DNA of 64,000 nucleotides, taken from assembly GCF_022201045.2 (NCBI RefSeq), contig NC_068558.1, positions 4,183,501 through 4,247,500 on the forward strand. The letters are read 5' to 3'. The notes beneath the pieces are model-generated. The model made no database searches, had not been told where the DNA came from, and worked only from the letters and a program-made list of their open reading frames with translations. Shown piece after piece: positions 21,911-33,759 of this stretch (position 1 is its first letter; the number at the start of each line of letters is the position of its first letter). The stretch is from Citrus sinensis. Lineage: Eukaryota > Streptophyta > Magnoliopsida > Sapindales > Rutaceae. A program made the translations under genes and the position numbers.

Positions 21911-24203
21911 CAAACCAACGAGGCAGTTGGATGAAGAATATTGTATTGATGAGAGTCCAATCAATTGTCCATCCAAATACAACGGCTCCACCAGTAGTGG
22001 ATTGCAAATATGTTACTGCAGAATCAAGGAAATTAGTTCGAGTAAACATCATATGTAGATACATAATGGAGAACTACTTAAAGCTATAAAGAAAATCTTC
22101 ATGACTATGAAGGCAAGATAGATTGATGACACACCATACTAATCACAAGGCATTTTAATAGCAGACAGTGATTGAAGATGAAACGGTAACTTCACCTTTT
22201 CTTTTTCCCGGTAAATATCTCACTGACATTTTGTAGTGTGTATCAGATGAACTAAAAGGAGAAGGAAAATTTTCATGAAAAGGCATGAGAGGATATTGCA
22301 AGACTTTTATCCAGATCTATATGTCAATTTTGGGCACCTATAATATTTCTTTTGAATAAACTGAATTCAATAGAAATCTGTGTGAACCCCCGTAGTATTA
22401 CCAAGGGGTTGATAGATGCCCTGCCGACATCAAAATGAGTTTCTTTAGATCAAACCAGGTGAAAGAGAACTTATATCGGTCATTTAACTAAGACAGTCTG
22501 TACGCAGGCAAATGCAAGAGTTCTGATGCAAATATGAGACTAAAAGTTAAAACAACCCATAAAGCCCTCGACCATGTAGAATTTTCCACTTCTGAACTTC
22601 TTCCATACAATGGAGATGTACTGAAGAGGAAAATCAAGTCCCTTACTAGTAAGGTTGGCACTTGGCAGTGTCTAAGGGCAACCCTCAATGGGTAGCTGAG
22701 ATCACAAGTTCTAGACGGTGAAATTATTGTAGCAAGGCCATGAGCAGGACAAAGCTAGGGAATCATTTAATAACAATCTAACAACAGGTTCTTTGGATTA
22801 CTGATAAAATATTCAAGGAATAAGGATTCATTCAAGTCATAGGCAACTAAATCTGGAAAAATTAAAACCACATTCTTAATGTTCAACTGCAGTTAGAAAA
22901 ATATCAAGACAAAAATATTTTTAAGAAAAGTGGGTATATGTACCAAAAATCTTGCCGCTTGTGATACATGGACATGTATGAAGCCAGATGTGCATTTGTC
23001 GGGATCGGCATAAAGACAACAGACACCAGATCACTTTCGGAATAGTTTCTAGGCTATTCCTGTTATTTGTCATTCCCCAATGAGAAACATCATTGGCGCT
23101 GCATGTGACTGAAGCATGCCATCTGCGAGCAACCGATCCAAGATCCTTAATTCAGGCAAATAATTATTCCAATGAGCTCAATAATAGTGGAAACCTGCAA
23201 AAAAGAGAAATTAAGAAGCATGAGTTTGCAAAGCTAACAGAGATTTCTGAGAACTGAATTTCTAGACAGAAATTAACGAAACTTTCATTGACAATAATAT
23301 CATCCAAGTAAATCTATTTATGACTTGCAACTTTACGAACTGTTTGAGCGCTTATTGCAAAATCACCGCCATTAACAAAATTGACGGTTCCACTATTCCC
23401 TGTGGTTTCCAACAGAGCCACAAATGGAGTTGCTGTCACAACCAAGAACTCTAGAAGCAGAAATATCCAGAACCTGTGGCTTATCTTAGAGAGATTGTAT
23501 TTTAAAAGCGTGTGTTCCTCAACATATACCGAAACATATAGATCCCTTTCCAAAAGCTTGCCATAATTTTCAAAGTGAATCACCTGCAAATTGCACACAA
23601 GATGGAACAAAGCAGTGCCTGATAGATAGATTACAGTCGAGTTAGTCCATGATACAAGCAATGCAACTACTACACCAACAGATTGCCACCAGGAACTATG
23701 CATACATACAACATGAATGACCTCACGGGCAGCCTTCAAAAGGAAGCATGGCAAGACCAAAAGTACCAACAATTGAAAGAGACCTTGAACAACAAGAACA
23801 GTTGCATTACAATATAAAGTAAGAGCAGATCACACATATAATTAAAATGCACGAGCAACAGAAATGTAGTAGTGATGAAGCTTTACTACAATTAAGTTCA
23901 TGTTTGAAAACATTGGACCAAGTTTAATAAATACATAATCATACATTTCAAATAAAAAATAAATAGATAATCTTACATATCAGAACGGCCTAAACTAGAA
24001 TCTCTCAAGTCCAAAAAGTAAGAATTACTACTTCAAAGGAACAAAAATATTAAATGTTTAATACTTCTCTTCGCCGAAAAACCTTGACAGAAAAGCTGGT
24101 TAATACTCACTCACATGGATCTTTTGTAGATACTCTTCAAGAAACAGAGTCATGCAACAAGAGACTGAGACGCAAGAATTTCAAGCTCAAAGACTCCAAT
24201 TTG
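21911..24203 (-). pseudogene. DUF3537 gustatory-receptor-like pseudogene, unit A copy
   Basis: The exons match the copy at 30880-33651 and encode multi-pass membrane segments such as SWWQSVGVVVALLVSW and FLLLEFLVVTATPF. DUF3537 proteins are plant membrane proteins proposed to be distant relatives of animal gustatory receptors. This copy lacks the 5' part of exon 1, ending at the duplication breakpoint at 24203, and also has an internal deletion of about 70 bp in exon 1 (next to GAGTCATG at 24146-24153). A splice donor after GGTGATTTTGCA is mutated from GTAAGT to ATAAGC near 23357. About 30 bp are missing after TTTGCCTGAAT near 23155. It does retain TAT and AAC codons where the other copy has stops. 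It has no start codon or promoter. Confidence 0.88.
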
Positions 24204-24280
24204 TTAATTGTTAAAAACTGTTTATTTCATAATTTTTTTAATCTTGATAACTTTTAAAAAGTTAGCATGAGTTATTTTTC

Positions 24281-24366
24281 ATAAGCAGGGCTGAGTGGAT
24301 TAAAACGTCGGATTGCTAATCCAGTGTATAAGTTATTCGTACGAGGGTTCGAATCCCTGCTGCATC
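24281..24366 (+). tRNA. Degenerate plastid-like tRNA-Ser(GCU) relic
   Basis: The sequence has a D-arm GGCTGAGTGGATTAAAACG, an anticodon arm GGATTGCTAATCC with anticodon GCT, a long variable arm ending TTCGTAC, and a T-arm GAGGGTTCGAATCCC. This follows plastid trnS-GCU closely and is unlike the nuclear Ser(GCT) tRNAs I know. The acceptor stem does not pair properly, the anticodon stem has a C:A mismatch and the T-stem a G:G mismatch. It is therefore probably a dead organelle-derived insert rather than an active tRNA. Only the tRNA itself is recognisable; flanking plastid sequence was not seen. Confidence 0.6.
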
Positions 24367-24369
24367 AAA

Positions 24370-25404
24370 AATTAAATTATAAATTTTTGATAAAAATCGA
24401 GCAGTTCGAGTAATTGCGTCATTGTGCGATATATGGGGGGGGGGGGGGGTGTTCAATATTGATATGTTATTTAGTCGAGTTTCTTTATTGAGGTTCTTTA
24501 AAAGTTTTTTAATTCATTTTTTAAAGTATTTTTATGCTTTTTCTTTCTTTTCTTTGATTTGGTATGATATCTTTGGTATGCACTAATACTATTAATAAAT
24601 TAATAAATAAGATACCATATTTTTTTTAAGGTTTCTATTATAATCTTAATATTAAAAATAATAATTACGTTTTATCTTTCTAAACACCTAAGCAATTAAG
24701 TATCATATTACCACCACAACTACTGTAAGTTCTCTCCAGTATTAAAGTTTTGATCTATTAAATTCATATTTTTTATATTTTATTTTTATTTTCTATTATA
24801 TGATTTAATGAGCCTTGCATGTGATTATGTAAAATTTTTTGAATTATGAATAATTTCACATGAAAGTTAATCATGACTTTTAAATTCAATTTCACAAACA
24901 CAGCTTTTAACACTCACTCTATTTATATATATATTTTTTCTATAGTTATGATATTTATTGCAACAAGTTTAATGTGAATATAATATATATTACTTTTTAT
25001 TTTATTTGAATTATGTATTAATATAGATTTTTATCATATTTTATGTAACAAATAATGAAGTTCATCAGATTTTATTTAATTAAAATTTTGTCACTTTATG
25101 TAATTTTATATGGTTTAAAAAGGAAAAGACGTGTTTTAAAATAATTAAACATACTAAAAAAATAATTTAAAATTATATTTATTTTAATCATTATACAATA
25201 GAACAACACTTTTGTAAAAATAATTACCAAACACACGTACATTGTTTTTAAACTAACAACAACTGCAGAACACAATTTATCAAACATTAAACTATTTTTT
25301 CAATCAGCAGCTTGTTGTATCGATGCAGTAGAAACAATTTATTTAATCAACATTTGCAATCCCAAACTGACCCTCAATCTTATAAATGATATTGATCGAA
25401 ATGA
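24370..25404. other. Spacer between duplication units with a poly(G) run
   Basis: AT-rich sequence with no gene. A run of 15 consecutive G (24435-24449) is striking against the base composition. The open frame at 25096-25287 on the minus strand is low-complexity AT sequence. Confidence 0.5.
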
Positions 25405-25620
25405 TTTATACATGGTGTTATGTGTTCAAATGCTAATGAATAATATTATTGACATAGCTAGCATCTGATTCTTATAAGCAGGGTTTGTTGCAATCAAAAT
25501 GCTTTTACACCTGGTAGCAAATACATGAATGAAATGTTGTTCATCCAGAACAGTGCAATGATGAAATAACAAGCGATTGATCTTTTATTATTGCAATTCG
25601 GTTAATTGTACACACAATTA

Positions 25621-25712
25621 GCCATTTATTCAGAGTCTAGATGATCCCTTGGGATGACGCATGACTATGAATGTAGAGGCTTTGCACTGTCGGGAGAACA
25701 TCTTGCAAGCGA
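25621..25712 (-). pseudogene. Malate synthase 3'-end fragment
   Basis: This stretch matches the end of MLS exon 4 at 17301-17420, including the codons for the last residues (GATGATCCCTTGGGATGA). About 35 bp are missing after GACTATG. Similarity stops at about 25712; the rest of MLS is absent. The 3' flank (25405-25620) also matches the MLS 3' flank at 17088-17300. Confidence 0.9.
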
Positions 25713-25911
25713 CCCACAAATCTGGGTGTTTCTAGAATTAATTGGGATGTAAAAGGCATAACTTATTTCCCGGACTGCTAGATCCAACTCATTTGGGCTT
25801 CAAATTCACATCAAGCCTCATGTGTAACGAGTATATCGGACCAATTAGTGAGCAGGTCGTGGGCTAACGATTATGTTCTCAGTGTTAGAGTGAAAATAAA
25901 GTATTTTTATT

Positions 25912-26112
25912 GAATAATGATGTAGACACAAACTCTTGTATAAATTTATTTTGTACAAATTGACGAGACATTAGTTTATTGGTTGAATGAAAATATAAAT
26001 TAATAAAAATAAATCATGTGGGGCAAGTGATATTTAATTCAACTAATCTTATCATGCCATATCAGTTTGTACAAAATAAATTTGTACAAGAGTTTGTGGC
26101 TGTATCATTATC
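25912..26112. mobile_element. Mutator-type MITE, 201 bp, 9-bp target duplication
   Basis: The inverted ends are GAATAATGATGTAGACACAAAC at left and, reverse-complemented, GATAATGATACAGCCACAAAC at right. The identical nonamer ATTTTTATT flanks the element (25903-25911 and 26113-26121). A 9-bp duplication fits the Mutator superfamily. The second family member is at 51456-51820. No coding capacity. Confidence 0.8.
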
Positions 26113-26379
26113 ATTTTTATTTCTCAATTATAGTGAGGACTCTGTAAAGACTGTAATGTTCTTTTTAAAATAAAATATTGATACTTTTTTTTAGACAAAT
26201 TTAAATTACTCTGTTTAAATTTGGACGGGCTTGCAAGCCATTTGACTAAATCTTACAAAAAAAAAAATTGATGGTTATACAAGTATATATCATTATTATT
26301 TCGATTAAAAGAGAAAAGGATCTGAAACAAACAAAGCAAAGACTAAATGGGCCAGAAACAGAAACACGGAAAGTATTGT

Positions 26380-27000
26380 GGAAGGAAAAAAATTTCAGAA
26401 CAAATTCGGGCCACCAGTTCTAAACCGACATAAAAAAATACATTCTCTTGCGCCTATAAATAATCTCAAGAGATCCCCGAGAACGCAAACGCGTTGACAA
26501 AGAAGCTCCGTAGCTGTGCGATATCGTTTCGATTTGGTCCTGGTATCGTTGGTCCTGATATCGTTGGTCCTTCCCTTGTCTCTCCATCAATCTCCGGTAA
26601 GATCTTCATTACCTGTGAATTTTGAAGGAGAGACAGCCGTAAGCACCAAAATTCATCTTCTAGGGTTTTGTTTGTGCTTTGATTCGCATCTCAATTTGTT
26701 TTTTTAATTTTTACCTTCATTCATCATCATAATTTGTTTGATTTCTATACCTGATCTGTATTCTTGATCTGATTTTCGTGTTTTTGACTGTTGAAGTATT
26801 GTTGTATACTTGATTAGGGTTTTGTGGGAGGAAAAAGGGGAAATTTTAATTCGGTTTGAAATTTGTGAAACTGTTGAATTTCTGAGGATAAGGGTTGGGA
26901 TTTTGGGTTGAATTGGGTTTCTTTTTCCTTACAATACCAATATTGTATTTTTTTGTTTGAGTTTGATTTTTGATTGAGAAGAGTTGTGGTTGTTAATAAT
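26380..27000 (+). promoter_or_regulatory. Promoter and 5' UTR of CDKG
   Basis: Sequence from about 26390 is shared with the unit A copy, showing it belongs to the ancestral gene flank. A 15-bp tandem motif (GGTCCTGATATCGTT) occurs about two and a third times at 26537-26572. A possible 5'-UTR intron starts at CCG|GTAAGATC (26595), but its acceptor was not settled. A pyrimidine-rich tract and CTTTTT runs precede the start codon. Confidence 0.45.
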
Positions 27001-29962
27001 ATGGCGGCAGGGCGACCTGATGTTTCAAGGAGAAGAGAGTGTTATGGTTACTACAAAAAAGACGAACAGGTTGTTCGTTACAAAAATGGTTCTGGTTATG
27101 ATGAATTGGGTCATCATGGTGGTAATAACAAGCGGAGAAATGGGTGCCCTTTTTTGTCAAATGGGCACAAGAAACGTGGTGGAGCCCGATTAGATGATGC
27201 ACCATGTATTAGTAATGGTGAAGTGTCGAAGTGTGATGAGGGGGTTCAGTTGCCTCCGGAGAAGAAATTCAAGTTTACACCCATTATATGGGACTTAGAA
27301 GAGAAGGAAGTGAGCATTTCATCTAAAAGCAGAGCTGTACCTACAAGTGCTGCTTTATCTTGTCCTAAGTCTCCTGCAAGCTCGGTTAGTGAGGTTTTTG
27401 ATGCTGGCTCTGATGGAACATTTGCAAAAAGTCCAATCTCGGGGAACCTGGCCAAAGAATTGGACTTCTCCTCAGATAAGCTTCTTGTGGCTGGTGGATC
27501 AGCAGAATCCACAGTATCTGATTCTCGAGTGGGTATGTCTCCTTCTTTCCTTGAAGAAGCGCAGATTGGGACTGATGATCTGGATAAGATTCAGTTGGAG
27601 GAGGAGGAGTTTGTTCCAGCAAAGCATATATCAACATCACGGTGGGCATCTGATAGTGACAGTCCGATGGCCAGGTCTTTATCTGATAGGGAAGACACCC
27701 CTAAAAGGGAGGAACAGGCTTCAAAGAGGTCTACTCCTGAGAGTGGTGAGATTTTTAGAGAAAGCTCTGAAGATGAGGCCAGGCTGTTGGGATCTGATAG
27801 CGAAGTTGGGGTGCATTCAAGTGAAGATGAATATTTTGGAGATGAGTTGGAGGATAATGACGTTATGGCTATTGATAAGACAGTTGATGAGGATACTGGT
27901 GTTGACCAGTTAGAGGATGAAGAGCCTGTTGTATCCGTACAAAGAAGCATGAACATGCTTCAGGGTTGTAGGAGCGTGTTTGAATTTGAAAAACTCAACA
28001 AAATAAGTGAAGGAACTTATGGTATTGTATATAGAGCCAGGGATAAGAAGTCGGGGGAAATTGTGGCATTGAAGAAAGTGAAGATGAATGTGGGAAGAAA
28101 AGAAGATTGTTTAGAATATGGTTTCCCTATTTCATCTTTGAGGGAAATCAATATTCTCTTGTCATTTGATCACCCTTCAATTGTGAATGTAAAGGAAGTT
28201 GTTATGGATGACCATGATAGTGTTTATATGGTTATGGAGTACATGGAACACGACCTAAAGTGGTTAATGGAATCAATGAAGCAGCCTTTTAGTACGAGTG
28301 AAGTCAAATGCTTGATGCTACAGCTTTTAGAGGGCGTCAAGTATCTTCATGATAATTGGGTGCTTCACAGGGATTTGAAAACATCAAATCTTCTTTTGAA
28401 TAACCAGGGCGTTTTAAAGATTTGCGACTTTGGGATGTCACGCCAGTATGGAAGCCCGCTAAAGCCATATACATCACTGGTTGTCACATTATGGTATAGG
28501 TAAGATGCATGTTATTGTTATTCTTCCAATACATTATTTAAGCAATTAATGTCTGGGAATTGGGTCATCATAACTATGGATTATTAAACGAGTCTAATGG
28601 GCCAAAGTTAGTTTATGAATGCTTCAATTTGTATCATCAGTAGGCAGTTCTGGTTCTGTTGGCAATCTTGTGAGTTAATTTTATGTGTGATGAACTTTAT
28701 TTGTCATCATTGTTTTAGGACTCCTAAGTGTTCTGGTTCAGAGGTTATCCAGCTTGTGTGCTTCTCTGATGTTTCTGGTTTGGCTTGACAGGAAACCAGG
28801 TTTTTAGTGGTTAATGGTCGAACCATGTAGTATGGTGGTTTAAACCCTGAAGTAACCTGTCCTTCCTTTAGACCTTTCTATTAACCTTATGACTTTTTAA
28901 AAATATATATATATTTGCAGCACATAATTCTTGGATATTTGAGGAACTTTGGTTGATTAGTTTTCTTCTGATTTTTCTTGTTTTCCAATTAAACCATATA
29001 GTGTGGTGGTGTAATCATCTAGACATTTCCTTGATCCCTGTATGTAACCTGATAAGAATACAATGTGTGTGCATGCCTTCCCCCCACCCCCTTCTTTCCT
29101 GGATCAGTAAAATGTTATGGTTGTGCTAATGTTCAGCTGGTTGTTTGATTTTAATGTTGCAGAGCTCCGGAACTTCTGCTAGGAGCAAAGAAGTATTCCA
29201 CTGCAGTTGACATGTGGTCAGTTGGTTGTATAATGGCTGAACTTTTGGCCAAAAAACCATTGTTTAGTGGGACAACTGAAGTTGACCAAATTGACAAGGT
29301 AACATATTTTTTTCGTAAAGCCTTTTGTATTCTTGTTTCTTAGGAATTTCTCAGTAATTAATGTCTTTGAAATAATTGCAGATTTTCAAAACACTAGGCA
29401 CTCCAACTGAGACAATTTGGCCTGGGTTATCTGAGTTGCCAGGAGCCAAAGCAAATTTTGCTAAACAACCGTATGTCTATTTGTGCTGTTCTCTTTTTTT
29501 ATCCAGTTATTTTCGTGTTTTCTATCTTCAAGGCCAAACACAAGCTTTTCTGGATTATTATGTTGCATTTATTTTACTTGAACTCCTCACAAGATCAAAC
29601 GCCATAAATGGTAACAACTGCTTTCTTTTTACAGGTATAATCTGTTGAGGAAGAGGTTTCCTGCCGCTTCTTTTACAGGATCTCCGGTTCTCTCGGAGTC
29701 TGGATTTGATTTGTTAAACAGACTTTTGACTTATGACCCTGAGAAGGTATGGTCTGTTTTGACAAAGTTCTAAATTTGATTTCTGATTGTTGGCTTGAAG
29801 TTGAAACTGTAAAGGCATTACAGTTACGATATATTTTATTGTTTTATGCAGCGAATAACAGTAGATGATGCCCTTAATCATTATTGGTTCCGTGAGGTTC
29901 CTCTTCCCAAATCCAAGGACTTTATGCCTACCTTTCCCCCCCAGCATGCTAGGAACAAGTAG
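27001..29962 (+). CDS. CDKG: Cyclin-dependent kinase G (CDK11-like)
   Basis: This nuclear serine/threonine kinase of the CDKG/CDK11 group partners with L-type cyclins and acts in splicing and meiosis (family knowledge). Exons 27001-28499, 29163-29298, 29382-29470, 29635-29746 and 29852-29962 join in frame to 648 aa. The start is the ATG of [12 protein letters not shown]; the frame is open 9 codons further up but without an ATG. Residues 1-325 are an acidic, Ser-rich regulatory extension. The kinase domain runs from about 326: glycine loop [10 protein letters not shown], Lys358 in VALKK, C-helix PISSLRE at 376, HRDLKTSN at 456-463, DFG at 476-478, and TLWYRAPE across intron 1. All catalytic residues are present. 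In Arabidopsis I recall CDKG1 (At5g63370) next to a 4CL-like gene (At5g63380), matching the order here, so CDKG1 is the likely orthologue. Confidence 0.95.
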
Positions 29963-30879
29963 CTGATGATATGACTGAACGTGGCATTACATAATCCAGA
30001 TAACTTTTCGATCAAGAATGTTGTTGAAGAGGCATACTGAGAGTCTGGATTCAGAGATTGCACATTGGTGACAGTCGATACAAGTGCATGTTTTCTGTGG
30101 CATGTCATTGAAGAGGCTCTTCTATTAATTGCACGGATGACCCAACTGCATAGAAGCCTGATTGGGACGCAAGTATGATTTCATTTTTTTTCCTTTTCTG
30201 ATCTTTGCTAGGAATATTGAATTTTATACTAATGTCTTGCGAATCCTGATGTACATAGAAATGTAACAGCTACCTGTTCAGTGTGAAGAGACAAGGGAAA
30301 GAAATGGACATTCCTTTGGGCTTCTGACTTTAATCCCCAAGCCTCTATGTGTATGGAGCTTGTCTCTTTGCTTGAGTCATGGTTTCCCCCCAGTTTCACT
30401 GAATCATTTCTTTGTACGTATTCTGGTTAGATTATTGAGAGGGAGAAAAACTGAATACTGAAAATGTTATTTATTAGTGACCAACGAGGAATTGATGCAT
30501 TTAGCAGTGAACGTGTTACAGACATCAATATATTTGAGGTAATGAAAATGCAATATTCTTTCCCGTGATTGGTAATGCACTTCAACAAAATATGTATCAC
30601 TATAATAAATTCTCTGCATCAGTCATTTTCGACAAGCAACAGGTTATATCTTAACTGACTACATTGATGTATCTAAACTGATTACGCTAAAGCCTCAACT
30701 CCGTTTACTGACGACGCAGGTGCTGGGGACATCATCAGAAGGGGAAAAAACAGTGCGCAAAAGGTTCCCCCCCACCCTCCATCTCTTTTTTTTTTTTTTG
30801 GGTGGGTTTTCTGAATGATCTTGTATGCATATCATTTGGTAGTAAAGCTTACGGTTTTTCCAAGAACAAAAAGGACGAG

Positions 30880-33651
30880 TGACAGTTGGATGAAGAATAT
30901 GTATTGATAAGAGTCCGATCAATTGTCCATCCAAATTGCGTGGCTCCACCAGGACTGGATTGCAAATATGTTACCGCAGAATCAAAGAAATGAGCTCGAG
31001 TAAACATCATATGTAGACAGTAGATACATAATAGATAACTACCAAAAGCTACGAAGAAAATCAAGACGACTGTGAGAGCAGTGTAGATCGACGACATACT
31101 AGACTATTCACGAGGCATTTTAATAGCAGACACTGATTAAAGGGGACGCGGGGACTTAAGTTTTTATTTTACCCAGTAAATATCTCACTGATATTTTGTA
31201 GTGTGTATCAGATTAATTAAAAGGTGAAGGAAAATCTTCATGAAAAAGCATGGAAGGATATTGGAAAGGCTTTTATCCAGATCTATATGTCAATGTTGGG
31301 ACTGATAAATTTTCTTTTGAATTACCTTGAAATCTGTGCGAACCCCATTAGTAATACCAAGGGGTTGATTAGGTCTCCTGCTGATATTAAAAAGAGTTTC
31401 TTTAGATCAAATGAGGTGAAAGAGAGCACTTATATCAGTCATTAAACTAAGACGGTCTGTATGCAGGCAAATGTGGGAGTCCTGACGCAAGTAACAGACT
31501 AAGAAGTTATAACAATGCAAAAAACCTCCCCACCATGTAGAATTTTCCACTTCTGAACTTCTTCCATACAATGGAGATGTTTTGAAGAGAAAAATCAAGT
31601 CCCTTACCAGTAAGGTTGGCACTTGGCAGTGTCTAAGGGCCACTCTCAACGGGTAGCTGAGATTACAAGTTCTACAAAGTGAAATTACTGTCGGCGGTTG
31701 CCAGGACATGACAAACACATTTTGTTATAACAATCTAACAAGAGGTTCAGGAAGCACATTTTGTTACATCCTTTATCTTGGTACATGAGTATACTACCTT
31801 GCAGGTGTGGACCAGAAGATGAATTGATGTTTTGAATTACTGGTAAAATATTTAAGGCATAAGGATTCATTCAAGTCATAGGCAACTCAAATATGGAAAA
31901 ACTAAAATCACACTCTTAATGTTCAACTTGCAGTTATATCTTTAAGAAAGGTAGGTATACGTACCAAAAGCTTGCCGCTTGTGATATATGGACATGTATG
32001 AAGCCAGTTGTGCATTTGTCAGCGTTGGCACATAGTCAGCTGACTCCAGATCACTACCAGAATAGTATCTAGGTACCGAACCTGACGGATAGGCAGTCTC
32101 TAAGCTATCCATGTTATTTGTCATTCCCAAATGAGAAGCATCATAGGGGCTGCATGTGACTGAAGCATGCCATCTGCTAGCAACTGATCCAAGACCCTGA
32201 GCTCTATGTGAGATCTTTGGAGCTGCATTCAGGCAAATTACTATTCCAACAACTTCAACAATAGAGGAAACCTGCAAAAATCAAAATTAAGAAGCATGAG
32301 TTTGCAAAGCTAACACAGATTTCTGAGAACTGAATTTCTAGACAGAAATTAACGAAACTTTCATTGACAATAATATCATCCAAGTTTAATCTATTTATGA
32401 CTTGCAACTTTACAAAGTGTCTGAGCACTTACTGCACAATCACCGCCACTAACAAAATTGATGATTCCACTTTTCCCTGTGATTTCCAACAAGGCCACAA
32501 ATTGAGTTGCTGTCACAACCAAGAACTCTAGAAGCAGAAATATCCAGAACCTGTGGCTTATCTTAGAGAGATTGTATTTTAAAAGCGTGTGTTCCTACCG
32601 AAACATCTAAATCTCTTTCCAAAAGATTGCCATAATTTTCAAAGTGAATCACCTGCAAAGTGCACACAAAGTGGAACAAAGCAGTGCCTGATAGATAGAT
32701 TACAGTCTAGTAAGTCCATGATACAAGCAATGCAACTACTACACCAACAGATTGCCACCAGGAACTATGCATACATAAAACATGAATGACCTCACGGGCA
32801 GCCTTCAAAAGGAAGCATGGCAAGACTGAAAGTGCCAACAATTGAAAGAAACCCTGAACAACAAGAACAGTTGCATTACAATATAAAGTAAAGAGCAGAT
32901 CACACATAATTAAAATGCACGAGCAACAACAGAAATGTAGTGATGAAGGTTTACTACAATTAAGTTCATATTTGAAAACACTGGACCAAGATTAATAAAT
33001 ACATAATCACACATTTCAAATAAAAAATAAATAGATAATCTTACAGATCAGAACGGCCTAAACTAGTATTTCTCAAGTCCAAAGTAAGAATTACCACTTC
33101 AAAGGAACAAAAATATTAAATTTTTAGTACTTCTCTTCACCGAAAAACCTTGAAAGAAAAGCTGGGTAATACTCACTCACATGGATCTTGTGTAGTTACT
33201 CTTCAAGAAACAGAGTCATGTGACCATGATGGTGATCCACAAAGAGAAATTTACGCGCACCATACTTGCGGAGATTGTGAGAGATGCATATCATAGAAAT
33301 GGCAGCAACAAGAGACTGAGACGCAAGAATTTCAAGCTCAAAGACTCTAATTTCGTACTTGTCACAGTTGGAACAGTAAGAGAAATTGATTATGCTGAGA
33401 GGAAGAGAAACACCCAGAAGCAGACAGCAGAGCCATGAGAGAGTGAAGCTCAAGACAGAGCACTGGCAAAACCCAAGGAGTTTTAGAAAGCATTCTAAAC
33501 GGTGAAGAGATTTGGAGAGCTGGGCCTGGGTGTCTTTTAGCTCTTCTTCTTCTTCTTCTTCTTGTTCTGGTTCCTGGGATTGTGTAATAAGTGGGGTTTC
33601 GATGGTTGATGAGTTGTGTTCTGTTTCTGTATCTGTGACTGGAACTGCCAT
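30880..33651 (-). pseudogene. DUF3537 gustatory-receptor-like pseudogene, unit B copy
   Basis: Exon 1 (from 33651) starts MAVPVTDTETEHNSS, has a Glu-rich stretch and hydrophobic segments, and ends near FLFVDHHHGHMTLFLEE. There an in-frame TAA (33198-33196) replaces the TAT (Tyr) seen in unit A, seven codons before the expected GTGAGT donor. Exon 2 carries a TAG in place of Ser (SWTY-stop against SWTNS, near 32706). An 8-bp deletion near 32596 shifts the frame (TTTCGGTAGGAACAC against TTTCGGTATATGTTGAGG). The last exon has a 1-bp deletion at LINT (about 30913). Splice donors are otherwise intact. The intact ancestor would have been a multi-pass membrane protein. An upstream donor at GA|GTAACT would remove the first stop but leaves the frame wrong and does not rescue the later lesions. 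Confidence 0.88.
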
Positions 33652-33759
33652 TGATTTTGAAGTGAGAAAGAGAAGAAGTGAACTGGATTTTTATTTTCCG
33701 TAGAAAGACAATTGCCATTTGCCAGTTTGAAGTTAGCTTCATTTGACCGAACCAAAACT

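Larger units (their letters stand above)
17088..24203. repeat. Segmental duplication unit A
   Basis: This block matches 25405-33357 in the same orientation and order: sequence downstream of MLS, MLS 3' end, CDKG start region, CDKG 3' end and 3' flank, then DUF3537 exons. Identity between the copies is high enough to align by eye over hundreds of bases but includes many indels. The left edge is near 17088 (AT...GTGTTC.GTGTTCAAAT matches 25410). The right edge lies inside the first DUF3537 exon, at 24203. Unit A keeps MLS and has lost most of CDKG. Confidence 0.85.
25405..33357. repeat. Segmental duplication unit B
   Basis: This is the second copy of 17088-24203, in direct orientation. It keeps the full CDKG gene and the native 5' end of the DUF3537 gene (which continues past the unit to 33651). 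MLS has been lost except for its last exon's end. A 201-bp MITE at 25912-26112 lies inside the region where MLS was deleted. Because unit B runs into the complete DUF3537 first exon while unit A stops inside it, a simple tandem duplication explains the layout. Confidence 0.85.

Noticed and set aside
24281-24366. Functional nuclear tRNA-Ser gene
   Set aside because: The acceptor stem does not pair and the T- and anticodon stems have mismatches; similarity is to plastid trnS-GCU, so it was kept as a relic only.
27347-27956. Long alternative-frame and antisense ORFs in CDKG exon 1
   Set aside because: The Ser/Glu-rich codons of the N-terminal extension create open shadows on both strands; only the CDKG frame continues into the kinase domain.
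30880-33651. Calling the unit B DUF3537 copy a functional gene
   Set aside because: Two in-frame stops plus 8-bp and 1-bp frameshifts; the alternative donor GA|GTAACT avoids only the first stop and leaves the wrong frame.
33512-33703. Plus-strand Ser-rich frame
   Set aside because: Antisense of the poly-Glu codons in DUF3537 exon 1.
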